This document shows, piece by piece, positions 8,702 to 17,199 of a stretch of DNA of 58,048 bases; the stretch's first letter is position 1, and every line of letters begins with the position of its first letter. The position numbers were made by a program, and so were the translations under genes. This stretch comes from Flavobacterium sp. (GTDB lineage: Bacteria; Bacteroidota; Bacteroidia; Flavobacteriales; Flavobacteriaceae). Location: positions 1 through 58,048 of the forward strand of contig JAGORP010000002.1 of NCBI GenBank assembly GCA_018062725.1, written 5' to 3'. The notes below the pieces were generated by a model. It was given only the letters and a program-made list of their open reading frames with translations. It had not been told where the DNA came from and searched no databases.

Positions 8702-11473
8702 ATGAATTTGTATACAGAATATCTTACTGAAATTGAAGAGCGTAAAGCGCAAGGATTACATCCAAAACCTATTGATGGTGAAGCATTAATCAGCGAAATT
8801 ATCGCGCAAATCAAAGAGGTTAACCATCCTCATAGAGAAGATTCATTAAAATTCTTCATCTACAATACTTTGCCAGGTACTACGCCTGCTGCAGGTGCGA
8901 AAGCTAAATTCTTAAAAGAAATTATTTTAGGTGAAGCTAGTGTTGCTGAAATCACTCCAGCCTTTGCTTTCGAATTGTTGTCTCACATGAAAGGTGGACC
9001 ATCAATCATTGCTTTGTTGGACTTGGCTTTAGGAAATGACGAAGCGATTGCTAAACAAGCGGCTGACGTGTTAAAAACACAAGTGTATTTATACGATGCC
9101 GATATGGATCGTTTGAAAGTAGCTTTTGAAAATAATAATGCAGTTGCAAAAGATATCTTGGAAAGCTATGCAAATGCAGAATTCTTTACAAAATTGCCTG
9201 AAGTAACCGAAGAAATTAAAGTAGTAACTTTCATCGCTGGTGAAGGTGATATTTCAACCGATTTATTATCTCCGGGTAACCAAGCGCACTCGCGTTCGGA
9301 TCGTGAGTTACACGGATTGTGTATGATTACACCGCAAGCACAACAAGAAATTAAAGCCTTACAAGCAAAACATCCTGATGCAAGTGTGATGTTAATTGCT
9401 GAAAAAGGAACGATGGGTGTAGGCTCTTCTCGTATGTCAGGGGTAAACAACGTAGCATTGTGGACAGGGAAACAAGCAAGTCCTTATGTGCCTTTCGTAA
9501 ACATTGCTCCAATTGTGGGTGGAACAAACGGTATTTCGCCAATTTTCTTAACTACAGTGGACGTAACAGGTGGTATCGGGATCGACCTTAAAAATTGGGT
9601 AAAGAAAACAGATGCTAACGGAGAGGTAGTTCGCGATGAAAACGGAGAGCCGGTTTTAGAACAAAAATATTCTGTAGCAACCGGTACTGTTTTAACGATT
9701 AATACAAAATCAAAAAAATTATACAACGGTGATCAGGAGTTAATAGATATCTCAAGATCATTCACACCGCAAAAAATGGAATTTATCAAGGCAGGTGGTT
9801 CTTACGCCATCGTTTTTGGTAAAAAATTGCAAACATTTGCAGCTAAAATATTAGGAATCGAGGCGCCTCTAGTATATGCGCCTTCCAAAGAAATTCATAA
9901 CGAAGGGCAAGGATTAACTGCAGTTGAGAAAATTTTCAACAGAAACGCAGTAGGTACAATTTCTAAAAAAGTCTTACATGCGGGTTCTGATGTTCGTGTG
10001 ACTGTAAACATAGTAGGCTCTCAGGATACTACAGGTTTAATGACGGCACAGGAGTTAGAATCAATGGCAGCGACTACAATTTCTCCAATCGTAGACGGTG
10101 CGTACCAATCAGGATGTCACACGGCTTCGGTTTGGGATAAAAAAGCACAAACGAACATCCCGAAATTGATGCAATTCATGAACGATTTCGGATTGATTAC
10201 TGCGCGTGACCCGAAAGGCGTATACCATTCGATGACGGATGTGATTCACAAAGTGTTGAATGATATCACTGTGGATGATAGAGCGATCATTATTGGTGGT
10301 GACTCACATACGCGTATGTCTAAAGGAGTAGCGTTTGGTGCCGATTCAGGTACGGTGGCGTTAGCGTTAGCAACGGGTGAAGCTTCTATGCCAATTCCAG
10401 AATCGGTGAAAGTGACCTTCAAAGGTGAAATGAAATCGTATATGGATTTCCGTGATGTGGTGCACGCAACACAAGCACAAATGTTACACCAATTTGGTGG
10501 TGAAAATGTGTTCCAAGGAAGAATCATCGAGGTTCACCTAGGTACGTTAACAGCTGACCAAGCGTTTACATTCACGGATTGGACAGCAGAAATGAAAGCG
10601 AAAGCGTCTATCTGTATTTCAGAAGATGAAACTCTAATCGAATCATTGGAAATTGCAAAAAGCAGAATCCAAATCATGATCGATAAAGGGATGGACAACG
10701 CGAAGAAAGTTTTACAAGGTTTAATTGATAAAGCCAACAAGCGTATTGCGGAAATCAGATCGGGTGAAGAGCCTGCGTTACGTCCGGACGCGAATGCAAA
10801 ATACTATGCGGAAGTTGTAGTGGATTTAGATCAAATTGCAGAACCAATGATTGCCGATCCAGACGTAAACAATGCGGATGTTTCAAAACGTTATACACAC
10901 GATACGATCCGTCCGTTGTCTTTCTACGGAGGAACGAAAACCGTTGATTTAGGTTTCATCGGTTCATGTATGGTGCACAAAGGCGATATGAAAATCTTAG
11001 CGCAAATGTTGAAAAACATCGAGGCTCAAAATGGTAAAGTAGAATTCAAAGCGCCTTTAGTAGTTGCTCCTCCAACGTATAACATCGTAGACGAATTAAA
11101 AGCTGAAGGTGACTGGGAAGTATTGCAAAAATACTCAGGTTTCGAATTCGACGACAACGCACCAAAAGCAGCAGCTCGTACAGAATACGAAAACATGTTG
11201 TACTTAGAGCGTCCAGGTTGTAACTTGTGTATGGGTAACCAGGAAAAAGCAGCTAAAGGAGATACGGTTATGGCAACATCAACGCGTTTGTTTCAAGGAC
11301 GTGTGGTGGAAGATTCTGCTGAGAAAAAAGGAGAATCATTATTGTCTTCTACACCCGTAGTAGTATTGTCTACGATTTTAGGTAGAACACCTAATATTGA
11401 GGAATACACCGCAGCAGTAGAAGGAATTAACTTGACCAAGTTTGCGCCTTCTCATAAATTATTAGTGAAATAA
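8702..11473 (+). CDS. acnB: Aconitate hydratase B (AcnB; possible 2-methylisocitrate dehydratase)
   Basis: Converts citrate to isocitrate in the TCA cycle through a 4Fe-4S cluster. AcnB enzymes often also accept 2-methylaconitate. At 923 residues it is longer than the E. coli enzyme (about 865). The AcnB order is clear: an N-terminal HEAT-like domain (about 1-160), the swivel domain early in the chain (about 165-380) and then the catalytic domains. Cluster ligands are Cys756 (GSCMVHKGD) and Cys840/Cys843 (CNLCMGNQ), and an active-site block GGDSHTRM lies near 531. It has its own promoter and terminator. The next gene is a second, unrelated-subfamily aconitase. Confidence 0.95.
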   Translation: MNLYTEYLTEIEERKAQGLHPKPIDGEALISEIIAQIKEVNHPHREDSLKFFIYNTLPGTTPAAGAKAKFLKEIILGEASVAEITPAFAFELLSHMKGGPSIIALLDLALGNDEAIAKQAADVLKTQVYLYDADMDRLKVAFENNNAVAKDILESYANAEFFTKLPEVTEEIKVVTFIAGEGDISTDLLSPGNQAHSRSDRELHGLCMITPQAQQEIKALQAKHPDASVMLIAEKGTMGVGSSRMSGVNNVALWTGKQASPYVPFVNIAPIVGGTNGISPIFLTTVDVTGGIGIDLKNWVKKTDANGEVVRDENGEPVLEQKYSVATGTVLTINTKSKKLYNGDQELIDISRSFTPQKMEFIKAGGSYAIVFGKKLQTFAAKILGIEAPLVYAPSKEIHNEGQGLTAVEKIFNRNAVGTISKKVLHAGSDVRVTVNIVGSQDTTGLMTAQELESMAATTISPIVDGAYQSGCHTASVWDKKAQTNIPKLMQFMNDFGLITARDPKGVYHSMTDVIHKVLNDITVDDRAIIIGGDSHTRMSKGVAFGADSGTVALALATGEASMPIPESVKVTFKGEMKSYMDFRDVVHATQAQMLHQFGGENVFQGRIIEVHLGTLTADQAFTFTDWTAEMKAKASICISEDETLIESLEIAKSRIQIMIDKGMDNAKKVLQGLIDKANKRIAEIRSGEEPALRPDANAKYYAEVVVDLDQIAEPMIADPDVNNADVSKRYTHDTIRPLSFYGGTKTVDLGFIGSCMVHKGDMKILAQMLKNIEAQNGKVEFKAPLVVAPPTYNIVDELKAEGDWEVLQKYSGFEFDDNAPKAAARTEYENMLYLERPGCNLCMGNQEKAAKGDTVMATSTRLFQGRVVEDSAEKKGESLLSSTPVVVLSTILGRTPNIEEYTAAVEGINLTKFAPSHKLLVK

Positions 11474-11492
11474 TACTTTAAGGATATAAATA

Positions 11493-11522
11493 GTAAAACC
11501 CGAGTGAAGCTCGGGTTTTTTG
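11493..11522 (+). terminator. Intrinsic terminator after acnB
   Basis: A perfect 10-bp stem (AAAACCCGAG at 11495-11504 with CTCGGGTTTT at 11510-11519) carries a TGAAG loop and a T tail. It separates acnB from the second aconitase gene. Confidence 0.93.
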
Positions 11523-11582
11523 TTGGTTTTAAATTACATATAACTACGCATTTCAGGTGATTTTATGTCTTGTGTTAAAAAA

Positions 11583-11645
11583 TAGCCATGAATTCACGAA
11601 AAATGATTTAGCGGTTTAGTGAAAACATTCGTGTATTCGTGGCTA
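11583..11645. repeat. Inverted-repeat intergenic element (TAGCCACGAATTCACGAA family)
   Basis: The left arm TAGCCATGAATTCACGAA (11583-11600) is the reverse complement of the right arm at 11628-11645 at 16 of 18 positions, with 27 bases between them. A half copy, TAGCCACAAATTCACGAATA, stands at 33451-33470. It looks like a short dispersed palindromic repeat rather than a terminator, as no T tract follows. The rest of the 277-base gap holds the acnB terminator and AT-rich DNA with no convincing promoter. Confidence 0.6.
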
Positions 11646-11750
11646 ATTTGTTTAAGCTATTTTGCCTAAATTAAAGCGTATCGATTATTACTTTATTTTT
11701 TGTAACTTGTATAGTTAAAATGAAACAACAAACAAAAAACAACTAATCGT

Positions 11751-14015
11751 ATGGCATTTGATATTGAAATGATTGAAAAAGTGTACGCTACTATGGCGTC
11801 TCGTGTCGATAAAGCACGCGAATTGGTAGGGCGTCCACTCACGCTTTCTGAAAAGATTTTATATTCCCACCTTTGGGAAGGAACGCCTTCTCAAGCTTTC
11901 ACAAGAGGTAAAGACTACGTCGATTTTGCTCCGGATCGTGTAGCATGTCAGGATGCTACGGCGCAAATGGCATTGCTGCAATTCATGCATGCGGGTAAAA
12001 AGACCGTGGCAGTGCCTACCACAGTGCATTGCGACCACTTAATTCAAGCAAAAAACGGTGCGGTTGAGGATTTGGCGTTTGCCAACAAACAATCCAAAGA
12101 AGTATTCGATTTCTTGTCATCGGTGTCCAATAAATACGGGATTGGTTTCTGGAAACCGGGCTCGGGAATTATCCACCAAATCGTACTGGAAAACTATGCC
12201 TTTCCTGGTGGTATGATGATTGGTACCGATTCGCACACAGTAAATGCCGGTGGTTTGGGTATGCTAGCCATTGGTGTGGGTGGTGCCGATGCGGTAGATG
12301 TTATGTCGGGTATGTCCTGGGAATTGAAATTTCCGAAATTAATCGGGGTAAAACTAACGGGAAAATTAAACGGTTGGACGGCGCCAAAAGATGTGATTTT
12401 GAAAGTAGCCGATATCCTTACCGTAAAAGGAGGAACAGGAGCAATCGTAGAATATTTTGGTGAAGGTGCCGAGTCGATGTCGTGTACCGGAAAAGGAACC
12501 ATTTGTAATATGGGGGCCGAAATTGGTGCGACAACGTCAACTTTCGGATATGACGATTCCATGAGAAGATATTTAGCAGCAACCGGTCGTCAGGATGTGG
12601 TGAATGCTGCTGATAAAGTAGCTTCTTATTTAACCGCCGATGCAGAAGTATATGCAAATCCTGAAAAATATTTTGATCAACTTATTGAAATCAACTTATC
12701 CGAATTAGAACCGCACATCAACGGGCCTTTCACACCAGACCGCGGAACGCCAGTTTCTAAAATGAAAGCCGAAGCAGAAGCAAACGGTTGGCCCATCAAA
12801 GTAGAGTGGGGATTAATTGGTTCGTGTACCAATTCGTCATATGAAGATATGTCGAGAGCGGCTTCCATAGTGGAGCAAGCGGTAGCGCATGGTATCACAC
12901 CAAAAGCAGAATTCGGAATCAATCCAGGTTCGGAACAAATCCGTTATACCATTGAAAGAGATGGCATTATTGCGACGTTCGAAAAGATGGGAACCAAGGT
13001 GTTTACGAATGCCTGCGGACCGTGTATCGGGCAGTGGGATAGAGCAGGAGCCGACAAGCAGGAAAAAAATACGATTGTACATTCCTTCAACCGTAATTTT
13101 TCAAAAAGAGCCGACGGCAACCCCAATACCCATGCTTTTGTAACGTCCCCAGAAATGGTGGCAGCCTTAGCAATTTCGGGGCGTTTGGACTTCAATCCAA
13201 TTACCGATACCTTGTTGAATGATAATGGTGAAGCCGTAAAATTAAATCCACCTCATGGGGATGAGTTGCCTACTAAAGGTTTCGATGTGGAGGATGATGG
13301 TTTTCAACCTCCTGCAGCTGATGGTTCTTCGGTTCAGGTCGTGGTTTCACCAACGTCGGATCGTTTACAATTATTAGCGCCTTTTGAGCCTTGGGATGGT
13401 AAAAATATTACTGGAGCCAAGTTATTAATCAAAGCCTTTGGAAAATGTACTACCGATCATATTTCGATGGCAGGACCTTGGTTGCGTTACCGTGGACATT
13501 TGGATAACATTTCGAACAATATGTTAATTGGTGCCGAAAATGCCTTCAATCATAAAGCCAATTCGGTTAAAAATCAATTGACAGGAACGTACGATGAGGT
13601 ACCCAAAGTGCAAAGAGCGTACAAAGCAGCAGGTATTTCTTCAATTGTGGTAGGAGACCAAAACTACGGGGAAGGTTCGTCACGTGAACATGCGGCTATG
13701 GAACCTCGTTTCTTGGGCGTGAAAGCGGTATTGGTGAAATCATTTGCCCGTATTCACGAAACCAACCTTAAAAAACAAGGAATGTTGGCACTAACTTTTG
13801 CCAATGAGGCCGATTATGATAAAATTCAGGAAGACGATACGATCAACTTTTTAGATTTAACCGAATTTGCTCCGAGTAAACCATTGACTTTAGAGTTTGT
13901 TCATGCCGATGGTTCTAAGGATATCATTTTGGCAAACCATACGTACAACGAAAGTCAAATTGGTTGGTTTGTAGCTGGTTCGGCTTTAAATTTGATTGCA
14001 GCTGGCAAAGCGTAA
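11751..14015 (+). CDS. Aconitate hydratase, mitochondrial-type
   Basis: Second aconitase, 754 residues, of the eukaryotic mitochondrial ACO2-like branch: catalytic domains first and a C-terminal swivel domain ([18 protein letters not shown] near 635-655). The 4Fe-4S ligands are Cys359 (GSCTNSS), Cys422 and Cys425 (CGPCIGQW). Their spacing of 63 and 3 residues matches animal mitochondrial aconitase. It catalyses citrate/isocitrate interconversion, overlapping AcnB in function. It stands 277 bases after acnB behind a terminator, so it is probably transcribed separately. Neither a methylcitrate nor a leucine pathway gene is nearby to suggest another substrate. Confidence 0.94.
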   Translation: MAFDIEMIEKVYATMASRVDKARELVGRPLTLSEKILYSHLWEGTPSQAFTRGKDYVDFAPDRVACQDATAQMALLQFMHAGKKTVAVPTTVHCDHLIQAKNGAVEDLAFANKQSKEVFDFLSSVSNKYGIGFWKPGSGIIHQIVLENYAFPGGMMIGTDSHTVNAGGLGMLAIGVGGADAVDVMSGMSWELKFPKLIGVKLTGKLNGWTAPKDVILKVADILTVKGGTGAIVEYFGEGAESMSCTGKGTICNMGAEIGATTSTFGYDDSMRRYLAATGRQDVVNAADKVASYLTADAEVYANPEKYFDQLIEINLSELEPHINGPFTPDRGTPVSKMKAEAEANGWPIKVEWGLIGSCTNSSYEDMSRAASIVEQAVAHGITPKAEFGINPGSEQIRYTIERDGIIATFEKMGTKVFTNACGPCIGQWDRAGADKQEKNTIVHSFNRNFSKRADGNPNTHAFVTSPEMVAALAISGRLDFNPITDTLLNDNGEAVKLNPPHGDELPTKGFDVEDDGFQPPAADGSSVQVVVSPTSDRLQLLAPFEPWDGKNITGAKLLIKAFGKCTTDHISMAGPWLRYRGHLDNISNNMLIGAENAFNHKANSVKNQLTGTYDEVPKVQRAYKAAGISSIVVGDQNYGEGSSREHAAMEPRFLGVKAVLVKSFARIHETNLKKQGMLALTFANEADYDKIQEDDTINFLDLTEFAPSKPLTLEFVHADGSKDIILANHTYNESQIGWFVAGSALNLIAAGKA

Positions 14016-14050
14016 GGGTTCTACTGTTATTGGGAAATACAAAAATAATG

Positions 14051-14082
14051 TTAAAACTCCCGGTATAACTGGGAGTTTTTGG
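14051..14082 (+). terminator. Intrinsic terminator after the second aconitase
   Basis: AAAACTCCC (14053-14061) pairs with GGGAGTTTT (14071-14079), with a T-rich end. Confidence 0.88.
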
Positions 14083-14089
14083 TATCTTG

Positions 14090-14097
14090 CAACTTTG
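14090..14097 (+). promoter_or_regulatory. Possible -7 box for the LysM-NlpC/P60 gene
   Basis: CAACTTTG differs from TAnnTTTG at one base and lies 36 bases before the ATG. No clear -33 element is seen. Confidence 0.35.
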
Positions 14098-14133
14098 TAA
14101 ATAACAATTGATTTCAATTGCAAAATAAAACAT

Positions 14134-15411
14134 ATGTCTTTTAAACAAAATTTAATACTCTTTTTGATTTCAGTATCGTCGCTTGTTTTTTCACAAGAAA
14201 GACTACAACATACGGTGGTTAAAGGGGAAACGGTATATAGTTTAGCGCATAAATATCAAGTCAAGCAATCGGATATTTTAGAAATGAATCCAAAGGCCAA
14301 AAACGGATTGAAATTGGATATGGTATTGCAAATTCCAAATAAAAACCAACCCATTATTGCAGCCGAACCGATTGTTCACGAAGTACTTCCCAAAGAAACG
14401 TTGTACGGTATTTCGAAAAAATACAATGTAAGTATCGATAAAATTAAAGAAGCCAATTCATTCATTGAAACCGAAGGTTTGAAAATTGGAGCGAAGGTTT
14501 CCATTCCATCTGTTGTTCAAAGTAAAGTTGTTGCTACTTCCAAAAAAGAAATAAAGGAAGTTCAAAAAGAAGCACCTAAAAAAATAGAAATTGCTACTAA
14601 AATTGAGCCAAAAGTAAATGTTGATTCGGCAACAGAGGAAATTACTCACGAGGTTTTGGCCAAAGAAACAAAATACGGAATATCAAAAAAATACGGAATA
14701 ACAATTGCCGAATTGGAGGCTTTGAATCCGACGATTAAATCAGGTTTGGATGTAGGTTATAAGTTGGTTGTCAAAAACGGAACCAAGAAAACAGCAACGA
14801 ATACTGAAGAAAAAAAATCAGTTAAAATTGAAGATAAAGTTGTCGCCGAAAGAGAAGTTGAAAAACCTAAAAGTCAATTCAAAATAATTGGTAGAGTAGA
14901 ATCGGATAAAAACGAGGAAATTGGGCAGGTTAAACCTCAAATGGAAGAAACCGATGACGAAGTAGTCGAAATTGAACCTGTAGTGCCTATCGAAGAAGTC
15001 GCTCCACTTTCTCCAGAAAACATATCCAAAGCAGAATTTCTAATCGCCAAAGCTTCTGAAAATTTAGGAGCTAGATACCGCAGTGGTGCGACAGGTAATG
15101 GTGGATTTGATTGTTCTGGATTAATGTATACTACTTTTAAAAATATTGAGATGACTTTGCCGCGTTCTTCTCGTGATATGGCCGCAAATGCTGGAGTTAG
15201 AATCGACAAATCGCAAGCACAAAAAGGAGATTTGATTTTCTTTGCAACCAGTGGTCGAGGGGTTAGTCATGTGGGTATGGTCACGGAAGTTTCTGACGAT
15301 GAAATTAAATTTATCCATTCATCAACAAGTTCGGGAGTTATTGTTTCTTCAACAAAAGAAGCGTATTATGCCAAGCGTTTTGTACAAGTAAATCGGGTAT
15401 TGGAGAACTAA
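14134..15411 (+). CDS. LysM / NlpC-P60 peptidoglycan endopeptidase
   Basis: Secreted cell-wall hydrolase, 425 residues, that should cut stem-peptide bonds in peptidoglycan. A signal peptide ends near VFS-Q. Three LysM wall-binding repeats follow (HTVVKGETVYSLAHKY near 25, HEVLPKETLYGISKKY near 83, HEVLAKETKYGISKKY near 170), joined by Lys/Glu-rich linkers. The NlpC/P60 domain begins near 295 with catalytic Cys327 (DCSG), His379 (SHVGM) and a third polar residue, His395. The stop codon directly abuts the end of the frameshifted acetyltransferase gene on the other strand. Confidence 0.93.
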   Translation: MSFKQNLILFLISVSSLVFSQERLQHTVVKGETVYSLAHKYQVKQSDILEMNPKAKNGLKLDMVLQIPNKNQPIIAAEPIVHEVLPKETLYGISKKYNVSIDKIKEANSFIETEGLKIGAKVSIPSVVQSKVVATSKKEIKEVQKEAPKKIEIATKIEPKVNVDSATEEITHEVLAKETKYGISKKYGITIAELEALNPTIKSGLDVGYKLVVKNGTKKTATNTEEKKSVKIEDKVVAEREVEKPKSQFKIIGRVESDKNEEIGQVKPQMEETDDEVVEIEPVVPIEEVAPLSPENISKAEFLIAKASENLGARYRSGATGNGGFDCSGLMYTTFKNIEMTLPRSSRDMAANAGVRIDKSQAQKGDLIFFATSGRGVSHVGMVTEVSDDEIKFIHSSTSSGVIVSSTKEAYYAKRFVQVNRVLEN

Positions 15412-15934
15412 TTATTTCCAATCTTCCTTCCGAATTACATATTCAAAATTTAATTTTTCAGGTTCACCGTGATAAGCGATATTAATTTCTCGCACTTTTC
15501 TCGCGCCTAATCGTGCGATAGCTTTTTGAGAACGGATGTTTTGAGCGCCAATGTGAAAATAGACATTGTTTAAAAAAGTGAAACGCATAATCGAGCATCA
15601 ATTTTTTTACTTGTGGGTTGTATGTTGAACCCCAATAGGCTCTTCCGTAAAAAGTATAGCCTATCAAAACACTTTTATTGTTTACATCTAAATCGTAAAA
15701 ACGAGTACTTCCAATAGTTTTGCCAGTTATTTTATCGATGATTTTGAAGGCGCCTTTTGAAAGCATAGCTCCTTCGAAAAAAATCTGAAAGACTTCTCGT
15801 TGGTATCGGTCTTTATTAGGGTGTTGTTCCCAAAGTAACGGATCGGAAGCCACTTCAAACAATACTTCAAAATCGGTTTCTTGTAACGGGATTAAGCGTA
15901 CTAGTTCATTCTCTAAGGTAGTTTGTAAATTCAT
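15412..15934 (-). pseudogene. GNAT acetyltransferase with a +1 frameshift
   Basis: RimJ/RimL-like N-acetyltransferase. The uninterrupted frame (15482-15934) gives 150 residues that look normal up to LMLDYAFHF and then turn into unrelated sequence. Dropping one base from the A6 run at 15572-15577 (T6 in the gene) restores a typical GNAT ending: VYFHIGAQNIRSQKAIARLG, then YHGEP and a stop at 15412-15414. The repaired length is 173 residues, normal for the family, and the total span of 523 bases is one too many for an intact frame. The break may be a true mutation, a phase-variable tract or a sequencing error. Its start codon lies one base from the TauE/SafE stop, so the two were one operon. Confidence 0.85.
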
Positions 15935-15935
15935 G

Positions 15936-16661
15936 TTATAAGATAACTTTCAATAAAGTGCTTACTCCGGTGATAAAGATTAAAATCAAAACAATCTTCT
16001 TAAATTGTTGTTCCGGAATTTTTAAAAGTATCTTTTTGCCGATAAAAGTTCCAATGATACTAACCAAAAATAAGATAGGAATGAGGTACATGTCGTCTTT
16101 ATGAAGATAACCATTCATGCCATAAACTACAGTTCGACTCAAATCAATCCCTAAATCAATAATGGCTGAAGTCGCAATAAAAACTTCGGGTTTTAAATTA
16201 TAAGCAGCCAAGGTTAATCCTCTAATGGCCCCGCCAGTTCCTAATATACCGGCTATCAATCCCGATAAAGTTCCGCCAATTATCGAATTGCTGTTGTTGG
16301 GTTTAAAGTTTATATCTTCTTTCAGGATAAAAAGTAGACTGATGAGAATTAAGAATAGAGATAATAAAATTTCTAAAATTTCAGCATTTAAATATTTACT
16401 CAAATAGGCGCCAATAGCTACAAAAATTACCGCAGGAATCCCAATGTAGAGAATTAGCTTTTTATCGTATCCTTTTCTGAAAAAATATATTTTGGAAATG
16501 TTGCTAGACAAATGATATAAGGCTGTAATGCCTAGCACCGAATGGAAATCGAAAAAATAACTGGCAATGGGAACAAATAATAATGAAGAGCCAAATCCGC
16601 CAATAGTACCAACGATTTCAGCTAATAAGGCAAGTAAAATGAAATAAATAAGAAATTCCAA
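15936..16661 (-). CDS. TauE/SafE (TSUP) family permease
   Basis: Inner-membrane permease of 241 residues with about seven or eight hydrophobic segments and the two-repeat TSUP pattern: EIVGTIGGFGSSLLFVP at the N-terminus and GTLSGLIAGILGTGGAIRG in the middle. Members export or import sulfite, sulfoacetate or similar small anions. The substrate here is unknown and no sulfur gene is adjacent. It ends one base before the acetyltransferase start, which suggests a shared transcript. A second, different TSUP protein is encoded at 43780-44550. Confidence 0.88.
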   Translation of the reverse strand: MEFLIYFILLALLAEIVGTIGGFGSSLLFVPIASYFFDFHSVLGITALYHLSSNISKIYFFRKGYDKKLILYIGIPAVIFVAIGAYLSKYLNAEILEILLSLFLILISLLFILKEDINFKPNNSNSIIGGTLSGLIAGILGTGGAIRGLTLAAYNLKPEVFIATSAIIDLGIDLSRTVVYGMNGYLHKDDMYLIPILFLVSIIGTFIGKKILLKIPEQQFKKIVLILIFITGVSTLLKVIL

Positions 16662-16689
16662 TAGTTGAAGTTTTGCATAAAAGTAATAA

Positions 16690-16722
16690 AAAAATCCGCT
16701 TCAATGGCTTGAAACGGACTTC
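16690..16722 (-). terminator. Minus-strand terminator after the YegP-like gene
   Basis: TCCGCTTCAA (16695-16704) pairs with TTGAAACGGA (16709-16718) with one G-U pair. Read on the minus strand it ends in seven T. It is nearly identical to the terminator at 17146-17169. Confidence 0.85.
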
Positions 16723-16737
16723 TTGATTTTAATTAAT

Positions 16738-17070
16738 TTATACGGTTTCGTCTTCAATAGTTGCTGTTGGGGCATTTTCTTTTACAGAAGCAATTCCATT
16801 GTCTCTTCCGGCTTCTGCTTCGTACATTTGACTAGAACCAATAATTTGTCCGTTGCCTGCTTTTAAATTAAAGTAGAATTTACCATTAGCAGCCGTTTTC
16901 TTGTCAAAATTGGATTCGTCTTGTGAGTTTTTTCGAACCGATTCGATGCCATTTTCGCAACCTGCTTTTGCCGAATATCCTTCACTGGTTAAAATCACTT
17001 GACCGTTTCCTGCTTTTAAATTAAATTGAAACTCTCCGTTTGTTCTTTTTGAAATTACAAATTTTCCCAT
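16738..17070 (-). CDS. YegP family protein (two DUF1508 repeats)
   Basis: Small protein of 110 residues made of two tandem DUF1508 repeats: residues about 1-50 (FVISKRTNGEFQFNLKAGNG, then ENGIESVRKNS) and about 60-105 (GKFYFNLKAGNGQIIGSS, then DNGIASVKENA). Each repeat forms a small beta-sheet with a helix. The biochemical role of YegP proteins is not established. There is no signal peptide. It stands alone between two terminators, so it is probably a single-gene transcript, but I found no clear TAnnTTTG promoter for it. Confidence 0.9.
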   Translation of the reverse strand: MGKFVISKRTNGEFQFNLKAGNGQVILTSEGYSAKAGCENGIESVRKNSQDESNFDKKTAANGKFYFNLKAGNGQIIGSSQMYEAEAGRDNGIASVKENAPTATIEDETV

Positions 17071-17139
17071 AGTAGTAAATAATTGTGTTTAAAGTTTTTA
17101 ATTTGTAAGAAAGATAGGATTTTTTAATTTAAAAACATA

Positions 17140-17172
17140 AAAAAATCCGCTTCAATTTCTTGAAACGGATTC
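17140..17172 (-). terminator. Minus-strand terminator after the GAPDH gene
   Basis: TCCGCTTCAA (17146-17155) and TTGAAACGGA (17160-17169) form a 10-bp stem with a TTTC loop. The minus strand continues with a T7 run. Confidence 0.88.
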
Positions 17173-17199
17173 TCTATTTTATAAAAGTAGACCCTGTTA

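Noticed and set aside
11698..11712. TAACTTG as a -7 box for the second aconitase gene
   Set aside because: It is one base short of TAnnTTTG and has no -33 partner, so I did not annotate it.
12194..12562. A 122-codon open frame on the minus strand inside the second aconitase gene
   Set aside because: It lies wholly within a strongly conserved gene, has no family likeness and is explained by the codon pattern of the sense strand. The other long antisense frames in acnB, acnA, gap and pgm are rejected for the same reason.
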